A stretch of DNA of 64,000 nt, from positions 1 to 64,000 of the forward strand of contig NZ_VIRM01000036.1 of assembly GCF_006874475.1 (NCBI RefSeq). Reading direction: 5' to 3'. The position numbers were made by a program, and so were the translations under genes. The notes beneath the pieces are model-generated. The model was not told the origin of the DNA. It ran no database searches and worked only from the letters and a program-made list of their open reading frames with translations. The DNA comes from Microbispora hainanensis. GTDB taxonomy: Bacteria; Actinomycetota; Actinomycetes; Streptosporangiales; Streptosporangiaceae. Shown here one piece after another: positions 8,905-17,129 of the stretch (positions are counted from its first letter, which is position 1; the number at the start of each line of letters is the position of its first letter).

Positions 8905-9162
8905 GAGTCTCACGAAGTGGAGCCGTCGCATACGGTGATGTCAGCTTGGTCAGGATCTTGCGAGCACGCTCCACCCCAGCTCCTGGATGCGTAACCGGGC
9001 AATTTGCTGAACCTCGAAAGCGGCCACGTCATGGCCCACGAACCGGTTCACTGCAAGCTGAGGCCCAAGTGAGGGCCGGCACGGACGAGATAACCGCACC
9101 GCTCTTAAACCTCAAGGTCATCAGAACCGTCTCGCGGAGGAGGCTCCTGTGCTGCTCATACG

Positions 9163-9822
9163 ATGCATCTCGTGAAGCGGCTTGCGCTCTTTGACTTGGA
9201 CAACACCCTTGTGAACCTCTACGAAGCCTTCCACCTTTGGGCCGCAGAGTTCGTTGACGAGCACGGCCTCAGCCGCGAGGCGGTTGACTGGTTGATCGCT
9301 CTGGATCAGGCGGGCTACCCGCATCGTGCGGTGTTTTTCACCAAGGTGCGCGAGCGTTTCGCCCTTTCGGAGTCGGTTGAGGAGCTGTGGGGCAGCTACC
9401 GGAAGCGCATGCCGTACCTCGTCCGCTGTCGGCCCGAAGTGATGGATAGGCTTTCGCGACTCCGCATGTCCGGCTGGAAAGTAGCCATCGTCACCAACGG
9501 GACCGCTGACAACCAGTTCGGGAAGATCCAGCAGACAGGGTTGGCCGAGGCCGTCGACGCCTACGCCCTCTCAGGCATCGAGGGCATTCGTAAGCCAGAC
9601 CGCAGGCTGTTCGAGATCGCTGCCAAACGGTGTGGCATGACTCTCGACGCCGGGGGCTGGATGATCGGAGACAACCTCATCGCTGACATCGCCGGCGGAC
9701 GCGCGGCCGGACTTCACACGATCTGGGTCGACCGGGGAACATGGCCCGGTCATGAGCATCAGGCGGACCACGTTGTTACCGACGTGCTCCAGGCGATGGA
9801 GATCCTCAGCGCAGAGCGGTGA
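9163..9822 (+). CDS. HAD-superfamily phosphatase
   Basis: 219 residues, about usual for class I HAD hydrolases. Motif I is FDLDNTLVN (10-18), with the nucleophile and acid-base Asp pair; motif II is TNGTADN near 111; the motif III Lys lies in IRKPDRRLFE; motif IV is IGDNLIADIAGG. An alpha-helical cap lies between motifs I and II. The substrate is unknown; small phosphorylated metabolites are typical. The start is the ATG at 9163. A decayed second copy lies about 1.9 kb downstream (11062-11590), and the leader just before both starts is also conserved. Confidence 0.85.
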   Translation: MHLVKRLALFDLDNTLVNLYEAFHLWAAEFVDEHGLSREAVDWLIALDQAGYPHRAVFFTKVRERFALSESVEELWGSYRKRMPYLVRCRPEVMDRLSRLRMSGWKVAIVTNGTADNQFGKIQQTGLAEAVDAYALSGIEGIRKPDRRLFEIAAKRCGMTLDAGGWMIGDNLIADIAGGRAAGLHTIWVDRGTWPGHEHQADHVVTDVLQAMEILSAER

Positions 9823-9851
9823 TTTGCTAACGCGGATGCTAACAACAACCT

Positions 9852-9937
9852 TGGACGCTCCTGGACGGCCGTGGACTGAGGGGCCATGCCGAGGCCACGC
9901 GATCAGGGGCGGAGGACGAGCCTGGACGGCACTGGAC
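9852..9937. repeat. helically phased TGGAC repeats
   Basis: TGGAC occurs at 9852, 9862 and 9872 (exact 10-bp steps) and again at 9923 and 9933 (10-bp step). The even phasing on one strand is unlike coding sequence and looks like an array of protein-binding half-sites, perhaps for a recombinase. The rest of 9823-10157 has no gene; a 7-bp-arm hairpin at 10118-10138 lies just before the next start. Confidence 0.35.
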
Positions 9938-10157
9938 GGTCGTGATCTAACTCGTAATGAAGTATTCGAGTTGCGGCCGTGGCGATCCGCTCACTTCTGC
10001 GACCGGCGCCTCGCAGATCGCTCTCCAGCTTCGCCTGAGGTTGTCCGAATCCGTTCGTGTGCCGCGCCGGGAAGGAAAGACAGGCCCCGATCTTCCTAGC
10101 AAGGCCAGTCAGTCGACGCCGCCGACGTCAGCGGCGGCGCTCTGCCAAGATCAGCAC

Positions 10158-11009
10158 ATGCGATTAGCCGCGATACTTCTGGCGGCGGTGCTACTCCTCA
10201 GCGACAGCTCTGGCATGTTGAGACCGACGTTTGAAGAAGACGCCGCACAAGCCGTCTCGACCTGGCGGACCAGCGGGGCCGCGGAGATCTGGCGCAAAGG
10301 TTTCGTCCCGCTCGAAGACCTGAGCATGATGTCGCGGAAGGTGAGCGAGCAGATCAACAATGAGTACGGCTGGGTCGTGGCCGGCCCGCTGCCCGCTCCG
10401 CCGGCCGAGGCGCAGATCCGCTGGGACGGCGGATCAACGATGCGGGTGCCCGTGATCGGGCCGCGAGAGGCGATGTTGGCGCTGTCCCCCTACCCCGACG
10501 AGAACATCTTCCCTGACGACGAGGAGTACAAGCTGACCGGCGCCGCCTTCACGACCACGCGGCTGAAGACCACACGCGGCATGGCGACCGTACCGGCCTG
10601 GAGGCTGTACTTCTCCAACCTCGCTGGCCCCATCGACCACGTCGCGGTCGATCAGAAGGCGATCGGGACCATCGAAGACGCCGTCGGCGACCACCTGGCA
10701 GCCGACGTCACGGACTTCGGGGTGCTCGACGAACACATACTGCTGGTGAAGTACGAATACGGCTTCTGCATCGGTGAAGAACCGCCCGACGTCACCCTGC
10801 GAGCCAGCGAGAAGCCAGATGTGGTGGTCCTAGGACTCCAGTTGCCCTTCCAGGGTTACGGCACCTGTGTCGGAGGCGAGGCCGAGCGCAGCCAGGGCGT
10901 CGTCAGGCTCGACCAGCCGCTGGGCGATCGCGTAGTGCTGGACGAACGGAGCAGGCTCCCCGTTCTATGCCGACGTACGCAGAACACATGCCACGCTGGG
11001 CACGGGTGA
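10158..11009 (+). CDS. secreted protein of unknown function
   Basis: 283 residues from the ATG at 10158. Residues 1-20 form a signal peptide (MRLAAILLAAVLLLSDSSG) with no lipobox cysteine, so the product is probably exported or membrane-tethered. The mature part is acidic, with mixed alpha/beta patterns and four cysteines towards the C-terminus. The final residues (CRRTQNTCHAGHG) look unlike the rest and might reflect a frameshift near 10960. I recognise no family. It sits between the intact and broken HAD genes, on the same strand. Confidence 0.6.
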   Translation: MRLAAILLAAVLLLSDSSGMLRPTFEEDAAQAVSTWRTSGAAEIWRKGFVPLEDLSMMSRKVSEQINNEYGWVVAGPLPAPPAEAQIRWDGGSTMRVPVIGPREAMLALSPYPDENIFPDDEEYKLTGAAFTTTRLKTTRGMATVPAWRLYFSNLAGPIDHVAVDQKAIGTIEDAVGDHLAADVTDFGVLDEHILLVKYEYGFCIGEEPPDVTLRASEKPDVVVLGLQLPFQGYGTCVGGEAERSQGVVRLDQPLGDRVVLDERSRLPVLCRRTQNTCHAGHG

Positions 11010-11061
11010 CGGCGATTTGCAGCAGCTCCGATCTCCCCTGAGGGGCTGTGCTGCTCGTACG

Positions 11062-11590
11062 ATGCGAGCTGTGCAGCGGCTCGCGCTCTTTGACCTAGAC
11101 AACACCCTCGTCAACCTGGACGAAGCTTTCCGGGTGTGGGCTGCGGAGTTTGCAAACGATCGTGGCCTGGACCATGAAGCTGTTGGATGATTAATCTCTC
11201 TGGACCAGGCTGGCTACCCAGGAGGCGTTTTTCGCCCAGGTCCGCGAGCACTTCAACCTTTCCGAGCCAGCCGAGGAGCTGTGGGGACGCTACCGGAAGC
11301 GCATGCCGTACCTCGTCCGCTGTCGACCTGAGGTGATCGACGGATTGTCGCGGCTTCGCGCGGCCAGCTGGAAGGTGGCCGTCGTCACCAACGGGACCGC
11401 GGACAACCAGTTCGGCAAGATCCAGCAGACCGGATTGGCCGAGGCGGTGGACAGCTTCACACTCTCCGGTGTCGAGGGCATTCGGAAGCCCGACCGAGGG
11501 CTGTTCGAGATCGCTGCAAGGCGGTGTGGGATGAGCATCCACGCGGGAGGCCGGATGATCGGAGACAACCTCGTCGCCGACGTCGCCGGC
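11062..11590 (+). pseudogene. decayed, truncated copy of the HAD phosphatase
   Basis: The sequence restarts as MRAVQRLALFDLDNTLVNLDEAF, closely matching the gene at 9163, but meets TGA near 11188 and then shifts frame. The frame reopens at 11303 with KRMPYLVRCRPEV and continues through TNGTADNQFGKIQQTG, IRKPDRGLFE and MIGDNLVADVAG, matching the intact copy almost residue for residue. Similarity stops near 11590, where IS256-family transposase sequence on the other strand begins. The 3' end is therefore lost. Nucleotide differences are frequent, so the duplication is not recent. Confidence 0.8.
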
Positions 11591-11840
11591 GCAGCCGGGG
11601 CACGGCCAGGTCGATCGACCCGGCCCGGGTGTCCCACGGCCGGCTGCGGTAGCCGTTGCGGGTGTTGACCCGCTGGTCGGACACCTCGCCGTAGCCGGCA
11701 CCGCAGATCTGCTCGACCTCGGCGTCCATCATCCGCTGGGCGAACTCCCGGATCATCGTGCGCAGCAGGTCCGGGCTCGCCGCGGCCAGGGTGTCTTCGA
11801 AGTACTCCCCGGCAGCGGGCACAATGTCATTGACGGCCAC
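11590..11840 (-). pseudogene. IS256-family transposase, N-terminal fragment
   Basis: From GTG 11840 (AAGGGG upstream) the minus strand encodes VAVNDIVPAAGEYF..., then LLRTMIREFAQ, the characteristic AEVEQICGAGYGE and VNTRNGYRSRPWDTR blocks, and SIDLAVPRLR. These are the conserved first ~85 residues of IS256/Mutator-type transposases. The frame then runs out of family similarity at about 11590, where HAD sequence starts. The DDE catalytic domain is missing, so it cannot act. Confidence 0.85.
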
Positions 11841-11896
11841 TTCGTCCCCTTCGTGTTGATGTGAGCGAATCGAAGGATTACGAAGTGGCCGTCTCA
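11590..11896 (-). mobile_element. IS256-family insertion sequence remnant
   Basis: One end of the element survives: a 14-bp sequence at 11880-11893 is repeated inverted at 11832-11845, overlapping the transposase start. This is the usual terminal/subterminal arrangement ahead of an IS256-type transposase. The other end is deleted into the HAD pseudogene. The following stretch to 12063 has no gene. Confidence 0.6.
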
Positions 11897-12063
11897 TGTC
11901 ACATCGATCTCACCCGCACCAACCGCAGGGCTTGATCACCCGCACACCATCTCCCCGGACGCGAACACGCCGGCCAGGAGCAACATGGATGCGTATGGCA
12001 GAGGTTCAGCCGGAGAGTTGGCGGAGTTTCGCCGCAAACCGGGTGAATCCGCGCATCTTGCAG

Positions 12064-13119
12064 TCACTGACCCTGGTCGGTGGCGCAGCTCACGGGAGAC
12101 GGCGCGGGCCAGGTGATCGGCTGCTCCTGCCGGTACTGTTCCAGGTCGATCACGTTGCCGCTGAGCGCGTTGCGCCGCTGGAGTTCTGCCCAGTACTCCG
12201 GATCCAGGAAGATCGCAGGGTTCCACAGCGACTGCGTCAGGTCCGTCGGCTGCCCCAGGTACAGCACGGCGTCGGCCAGCTTCCCCAACGGGACGCCGCA
12301 CAGCCGCGGCGCGTCCATGAACTCGCCCGCGTCGGTGGATTCCAGCCACGTGCCCCGGCACGGGATCACGGTGCGCCGGGGACAGGTTGTCAGGCGGGGA
12401 TGGCTGCCGGCCACGATCACGTAGACGTGCTGGCCGGTCTGTTCCTCGATCAGTGGAACTCCGTGGTCGGCGTTCTGCCCTGGTGCCGGCGAGTGCATCA
12501 CATGCCCGCTGCCGTAGCAGATCAGTGCCCGGCGTCCCTTGGCGAGCACTTCCCGCTCCACCACTGACGCCATGTGGGCATCACGTTGGTCGAGAAAGTC
12601 ATCCACCTGGTCTTGTGTGGTGATGCGGGACCAGTCGATCGGCGGGTCCCCGAGCAGCACCCGGATCCTTCGCTCTGGGGGCAGCGTCCAGTTGACGGCC
12701 CGCACAGTCCGGAAGAACTGTTCACGGATCGGCTGGTCGCCGGTGGCCCCGGGCGACTGCGTGGTGTTCCGCCAGACCTGCCGCAACACCGGGTCATCGA
12801 CCGCCCCGCCGGCGACGAACCTGTCCATGGTGGGCTGGTGCAGCGCGTTGCCGAACTCGACGACGATGTCGTCGACCACCTGCGGCAACCGCGGATCGGC
12901 GAGCAGCATCTGCTGCGCGTCACCGTGTTCCTGCTGACCGTGTGACTCACCGATCGCAACGAGCTGGTGGCGCTTGAAGGCCGCCAGCACCGCCCGGGTG
13001 AGGTCCGGTGTGGCCGCATCGGTGCTGGCGGTCGAGCTGGTCGTCAGCAGTCCACCGGCCGCTGCACTGGCACCGGTGACGGCCAGGAACCTACGCCGCG
13101 TCAACTGTGGATCTTCCAC
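12064..13119 (-). CDS. Tat-exported Tiki/EreA-like superfamily protein
   Basis: 351 residues from GTG 13119, which has AAAGGA upstream. The N-terminus has a twin-arginine signal (TRRRFLAVTGASAAAGG), so the folded protein is probably exported. The mature part opens with LVAIGESHGQQEHGDAQ, and later has VVEFGNALHQ and ALICYGSGHVMH. The paired Gly-Glu-x-His and Gly-x-Gly-His motifs recall the ChaN/TraB/erythromycin-esterase (Tiki) superfamily, which includes metallohydrolases and haem-binding proteins. I infer superfamily membership only; the substrate is unknown. It is divergent from the two-component operon at 13322, with a large palindrome between, so it may be that system's target. Confidence 0.65.
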   Translation of the reverse strand: MEDPQLTRRRFLAVTGASAAAGGLLTTSSTASTDAATPDLTRAVLAAFKRHQLVAIGESHGQQEHGDAQQMLLADPRLPQVVDDIVVEFGNALHQPTMDRFVAGGAVDDPVLRQVWRNTTQSPGATGDQPIREQFFRTVRAVNWTLPPERRIRVLLGDPPIDWSRITTQDQVDDFLDQRDAHMASVVEREVLAKGRRALICYGSGHVMHSPAPGQNADHGVPLIEEQTGQHVYVIVAGSHPRLTTCPRRTVIPCRGTWLESTDAGEFMDAPRLCGVPLGKLADAVLYLGQPTDLTQSLWNPAIFLDPEYWAELQRRNALSGNVIDLEQYRQEQPITWPAPSPVSCATDQGQ

Positions 13120-13191
13120 GTCCGGTCCTTTCCGAATGAGAATTTCGCTCGTGTGATGGAGGCTGTTCCGGGATGGTTGTACGGCACGGCC

Positions 13192-13232
13192 GGTGTCAGC
13201 CGGGTGTCGGCCGCTGACACCCGGCTGACACC
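13192..13232. promoter_or_regulatory. 17-bp-arm palindrome, likely response-regulator operator
   Basis: A perfect inverted repeat with 17-bp arms at 13192-13208 and 13216-13232 around a 7-nt centre lies between two divergent genes (starts at 13119 and 13322). Each arm contains two GTGTC-type elements in direct orientation, as expected for tandem OmpR-type half-sites. A terminator is unlikely between divergent promoters. Confidence 0.55.
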
Positions 13233-13321
13233 CGATCCCTGGCATCGTGAGCAGTGCGGTCGCCGCCTACCGAGCGCGGTAGACGGGACGGCACCAACCC
13301 ACCGGCGAAAAGAGGACGGTC

Positions 13322-13987
13322 GTGCGCGTTCTGGTCGTCGAAGACTTCGAGATTCTGGCGAGGGCGATCGGGGCCGGGTTGCGCCGCGAGGGCATGGCGG
13401 TGGACGTCGTTCTCGACGGCGACGACGCTCTGGCCCACCTGGCGGCCACCCGATACGACGTGGTGGTGCTGGACCGCGACCTGCCCGGCACACCCGGCGA
13501 CGACGTGTGCCGTGACATCGCCGCCGGTGGCGCCGGGTCGCGCGTGTTGATGCTCACCGCCGCAGGCACCGTGCGAGACCGGGTCGAGGGCCTGGGCTTG
13601 GGCGCCGACGACTACCTGCCCAAACCGTTCGACTTCGCCGAACTCGTCGCCCGCGTGCGCGCGCTGGGGCGCCGCTCGACGCCCGCCGTACCTCCGATCC
13701 TCGAGGCGGAAGATCTGACCCTGGACCCGAGCCGGCGGGTGGCCTTTCGTGGCGGGCGACGCATGATGCTGACCCCGAAGGAGTTCGCCCTGCTGGAATG
13801 CCTGCTCGCCGCCGGTGACCGGGTTGTGTCCACGGAGGAGTTGCTGGAACGGGTCTGGGACGAAGCCGCTGACCCGTTCACCACGGCCGTCAAGACGACG
13901 GTGCACCGGTTGCGGGCCAAACTCGGCGAACCGCCGGTGATCGAAACCGTCCGCGAGGGCGGCTACCGGATCGGAGTCCCGCGATGA
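13322..13987 (+). CDS. OmpR-family response regulator
   Basis: 221 residues from GTG 13322. The receiver domain has the acidic pair E7/D8, phospho-acceptor D51, T79 and K101 in LPKPF. A winged-helix DNA-binding domain spans about 125-221 (LTPKEFALLECLL, HRLRAKLGEPPVIETVREGGYRIG). Its last codons overlap the kinase gene by 4 nt (ATGA), so the pair is co-translated. It probably binds the palindrome at 13192-13232 and controls its own operon and the divergent exported protein. The signal is not evident. Confidence 0.93.
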   Translation: MRVLVVEDFEILARAIGAGLRREGMAVDVVLDGDDALAHLAATRYDVVVLDRDLPGTPGDDVCRDIAAGGAGSRVLMLTAAGTVRDRVEGLGLGADDYLPKPFDFAELVARVRALGRRSTPAVPPILEAEDLTLDPSRRVAFRGGRRMMLTPKEFALLECLLAAGDRVVSTEELLERVWDEAADPFTTAVKTTVHRLRAKLGEPPVIETVREGGYRIGVPR

Positions 13988-15090
13988 ATCCCGCATCGCA
14001 CCTGACGGTGACCGGCCGTGCCCGGCGTCACCTGCGCAGGCCGTCCCTGCGCGTGCAGCTCACGGCGCTGTACGCCGGCCTGGTTCTGGCCGTGGCCGTG
14101 CCGATGCTGCTGGTCGCCGGCTTCCTCTTCGGGAGAGGTCGGACCCGCCTCCAGGCGGGGGATGCCGTCCTTCCGCCCGACACGGCCACCCAGCAGGTCG
14201 ACGCCGCGCTCGCGACCGTCGCGGTCATCGTCGTGGTCCTTACCGTGCCGGCCGCGTGGTGGCTGGCCGGACGCTTCCTCCGCCCGCTGCGCGCCATGAC
14301 CGCGACCGCCCAGGAGATCTCCGCCACCAACCTCAACCGGCGGCTCGGCCTGCACGGCCCGGACGATGAGCTGACCAAGCTGGGGCGCACCCTCGACGAC
14401 CTGTTCGAGCGGCTGGACTCCTCGTTCGCAGCGCAGCGTCACTTCGTGGCCAACGCCTCGCACGAGCTGCGCACCCCGCTGGCCGGTCAGCGCGCCGTAC
14501 TCCAGGTCGCGCTCGCGGACCCCTGCGCGAGCGAGGCGAGCCTGCGAGCCGCGTGCGAGGAAGCGCTCAGTCTCGGAGAACGGCAGGAACGGTTGATCGA
14601 CGCCCTGCTCACGCTGGCGGAAGGCCAGAAGGGTATCGAGCACTGGGAAGTGGTCGACCTGGCTGATGTCACCAACCGGGTGATGACGTCGCGCGGTGCA
14701 AAGGCCAGCCGGCGATCCATTACGGTTCAGGCATCGCTGGACCCTGCACCGCTGAGCGGTGACCCCCACCTCATCGCCAGCATGATCGGCAATCTGGTCG
14801 ACAACGCGCTCCGCCACAATGTTCCCGACGGGCACGTCACCATCACCACCGAACTCACGAACGGTCACGCGCGCCTGTCGATCGGCAACACCGGCCCAAC
14901 CATCCGATCGCAGGACGTACGGCGGCTGTTCCAACCGTTCCAGCGACTCGGTACGGAACGAACCCACACCGCCGACGGCCACGGACTGGGCCTGGTCATC
15001 GTGCAGGCCGTCGCCGAAGCACACGGCGCGCAGTTGACCGCCCATCCACGCCCCGAGGGGGGCTTGGACATGACGGTACTGTTCGACTGA
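13984..15090 (+). CDS. sensor histidine kinase (HAMP, HisKA, HATPase)
   Basis: 368 residues. Membrane segments lie at about 27-50 and 74-97, leaving only some 25 extracytoplasmic residues, as in kinases that sense membrane or envelope stress rather than a bulky ligand. HAMP spans about 98-150, the phospho-accepting His160 lies in ASHELRTPLA, the N box is LVDNALRHN, and the G box is DGHGLGLVIVQ. All catalytic boxes are intact. It pairs with the response regulator it overlaps. Confidence 0.93.
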   Translation: MNPASHLTVTGRARRHLRRPSLRVQLTALYAGLVLAVAVPMLLVAGFLFGRGRTRLQAGDAVLPPDTATQQVDAALATVAVIVVVLTVPAAWWLAGRFLRPLRAMTATAQEISATNLNRRLGLHGPDDELTKLGRTLDDLFERLDSSFAAQRHFVANASHELRTPLAGQRAVLQVALADPCASEASLRAACEEALSLGERQERLIDALLTLAEGQKGIEHWEVVDLADVTNRVMTSRGAKASRRSITVQASLDPAPLSGDPHLIASMIGNLVDNALRHNVPDGHVTITTELTNGHARLSIGNTGPTIRSQDVRRLFQPFQRLGTERTHTADGHGLGLVIVQAVAEAHGAQLTAHPRPEGGLDMTVLFD

Positions 15091-15311
15091 CGCCCGCCGA
15101 AGACGTCCGCCGACACCGACGTCCTGAGGGCTCAGGCTGTGACAATCACTCACTTCGCCACCCGTCGTACGTGGACGGGGCGATCGCCGCCAAGGCCCTC
15201 CTTCGTGGCGTCTTGCCACTGGTCACAGTGGTTGCCGTGACGGGCCGAGGTCTCTCCACTCGTCCCGGCCGGTATTGAACCATCCGGCCTTCTCCGCCGG
15301 CTTGACTCTGA
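15091..15311. other. convergent gap without a gene
   Basis: This 221-bp stretch separates two convergent kinase genes. Short open frames are present but none has a ribosome site or family similarity, and no response regulator for the kinase at 15312 is hidden here. Confidence 0.5.
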
Positions 15312-16433
15312 TCATGAGGCAGACCCGATGGGAACGCGGAGGGCCACCCGGAAGCCGCCGCCCGGCAGCGGGCCGGACTCCATCGTGCCGCCCTCGGCCG
15401 CGATGCGCTCGGACAGGCCGTTCAGGCCGTTGCCGGGAACGTGCTTCCCCTTGGCCCGGCCGTTGTCGCGGACCTCCAGCACCGCGTCGTCGCCGTCGCG
15501 TCCCACCTCGATGACGCAGCGGGAGGCGCGTGCGTGGCGGACGAGGTTGGTGACCGATTCGCGCACCGCCCAGCCGAACACGCCGTCGGCCGCCTCCGGC
15601 AGGGGCGCGCCCGCCATCCGCACCGTCGTGTCCACTCCGGCCGCTGCGAGGACCGTCCGCGCGCCGTCCAGTTCCTCGCTCAGGTCACGCCGCCGGTAGC
15701 CGGAGATCGCCTCGCGCACGTCCGCCAGCGACGACCGGGCCACCGACTCGATGTCGCCGATCTCGGTGATGGCGCGGGCCAGGTCCCGGTCGGCCAGCCG
15801 CCGCGCCAGCTCGCTCTTCAGCACGATCAGCGACATGCTGTGGCCGAGCAGGTCGTGCAGGTCGCGGGCGATGCGCAACCGCTCGTCGGCGGCGGCGAGC
15901 CGGGCGACCTCGCCGCGAGCCTCGCGCAGCTGCACCACCAGCGTCCGCGAGTGCCGGAGCGCGACCATCATCATCCCGAGCGCCAGCAGCACCAGAGCGA
16001 ATCCGCCGATCATCGTGGCCGGGGCGCCGAGCAGCATCCCGTCCACGGCTACGACGGCCGTCGACCCCAGCACCCCGTACGAGGCCCACCGCGGCGGCAG
16101 CGACATCGCCAGCACGTATGCCAGGTAGATCGGCAGACCCAGCCAGTCGAGCCCGAACAGCGGCGGCAGCCCTGCCGCCAGCAGCGCGAACGTCACCAGC
16201 ACCGTCACCGACCGCACCGTGTACGGGTCGTCCCATCTCCACCGTACGAACGCCGCCGCGTAGTACATCAGCGCGAACACCACCATGGCCGCCAGGCCCA
16301 GCCAGCGCCGCGTTCCCTCGTAATGGGCCACCGCCACCCCGACCGGGGTCAGGAACAGCAGCCCGAACGACATCCAGAAGGCCCGTTGCAGGAGCTGGGG
16401 GCCTTCGACGTCGCCCCGGAAAAGTCGGTTCAT
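15312..16433 (-). CDS. orphan NarL/DesK-type sensor histidine kinase
   Basis: 373 residues. The N-terminal half has about five or six hydrophobic segments (15-160) and little extracellular sequence, as in DesK-like thermosensor and lipid-sensing kinases. The HisKA_3 domain has RIARDLHDLLGHSMS with phospho-His193; the ATPase domain has RESVTNLVRHA and GNGLNGLSERI. Such kinases normally precede a LuxR-type response regulator, but none lies downstream (15091-15311) or upstream, where a tetR gene sits. It is therefore an orphan or acts with a partner elsewhere. Confidence 0.88.
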   Translation of the reverse strand: MNRLFRGDVEGPQLLQRAFWMSFGLLFLTPVGVAVAHYEGTRRWLGLAAMVVFALMYYAAAFVRWRWDDPYTVRSVTVLVTFALLAAGLPPLFGLDWLGLPIYLAYVLAMSLPPRWASYGVLGSTAVVAVDGMLLGAPATMIGGFALVLLALGMMMVALRHSRTLVVQLREARGEVARLAAADERLRIARDLHDLLGHSMSLIVLKSELARRLADRDLARAITEIGDIESVARSSLADVREAISGYRRRDLSEELDGARTVLAAAGVDTTVRMAGAPLPEAADGVFGWAVRESVTNLVRHARASRCVIEVGRDGDDAVLEVRDNGRAKGKHVPGNGLNGLSERIAAEGGTMESGPLPGGGFRVALRVPIGSAS

Positions 16434-16472
16434 CAGGCCGTAACGCTAGCGTGCCGGTGGGCGGCGACGCTG

Positions 16473-17042
16473 TCACAGCGGGTGGCGCAGCCCGTCCAGC
16501 ACGAGGGTGATGACGTCGTCGGCCGCGGCCCGCCAATCGGGGCGGTCATGGGCCGCGCCGATGCCGTGCAGCGCCATCATCACGGCGCCGGCGCCCACGT
16601 CGTCGCGAACGGCGCCGTCCTGCGCGGCGGCGGCCAGCAGGTCGGTGACGGCCTGTTCCAGTGCTCGGGTGCCCTCGGCGAGGGCACCCGAGCGATCGGC
16701 CATGAGCGTGGACAGCGTCCGGGCCAGGCCCTCGTGGGCGTCTATGTGCTCGACCATGCCGCGTAGGAAGGTCGCCAGAGCCTCCGCCGGGGGCAGCGCG
16801 GCCTGGAGCTGCCGGGCGCGGTCGCACAGCGCGGCGACCTCCCCGTGGTAGACCGCCTCGGCCAGTGCCTCCCGCGTGGGGAAGTGGCGATAGAGCGTGC
16901 CGGTGCCCACTCCGGCCAGGCGTGCGAAGTCGTCGAAGCGTAGGTCGAAGAAGTCGCCGGCGTCGAAGACCTCTCGTGCCTTGGCGATCAGGACATCGCG
17001 GTTGCGTCGGGCGTCGGCCCGCAGCGGCTTGTGGGCGGTCAT
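16473..17042 (-). CDS. TetR-family repressor
   Basis: 189 residues. The N-terminal helix-turn-helix has FDDFARLAGVGTGTLYRHFPTREAL (about 36-60), the TetR recognition-helix signature. The C-terminal ligand domain is helical and Ala-rich with no clue to the inducer. It is divergent from the PanE-like gene at 17130, and the gap holds two palindromes (17065-17106) over a consensus promoter. It most likely represses that gene and itself. Confidence 0.9.
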   Translation of the reverse strand: MTAHKPLRADARRNRDVLIAKAREVFDAGDFFDLRFDDFARLAGVGTGTLYRHFPTREALAEAVYHGEVAALCDRARQLQAALPPAEALATFLRGMVEHIDAHEGLARTLSTLMADRSGALAEGTRALEQAVTDLLAAAAQDGAVRDDVGAGAVMMALHGIGAAHDRPDWRAAADDVITLVLDGLRHPL

Positions 17043-17055
17043 GCGCTCCCTCGCG

Positions 17056-17106
17056 TTGACAAAGTGGAGATGACCTCCATATTTTTCAAAGTGGAGATTG
17101 TCTCCA
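17056..17106 (+). promoter_or_regulatory. promoter overlapped by two TetR operator palindromes
   Basis: TTGACA (17056-17061) is followed 16-17 nt later by CATATT/ATATTT (17078-17084), a good plus-strand promoter. TGGAG-N5-CTCCA occurs at 17065-17079, between the two boxes, and again at 17092-17106 near the expected transcription start; centres are 27 bp apart. Each site sits in a longer direct repeat (CAAAGTGGAGAT). A repressor bound here would block the gene at 17130. Confidence 0.65.
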
Positions 17107-17129
17107 GATCATACCCCGCGAGGTGCAGC

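Noticed and set aside
11111..11701. Minus-strand frame across the HAD pseudogene
   Set aside because: It is the antisense of HAD-like sequence joined to the end of the transposase fragment; its translation has no family similarity.
15091..15311. Remnant of an IS transposase or a lost response regulator between two kinases
   Set aside because: No frame shows a DDE or receiver motif, so nothing beyond a gene-free gap can be supported.
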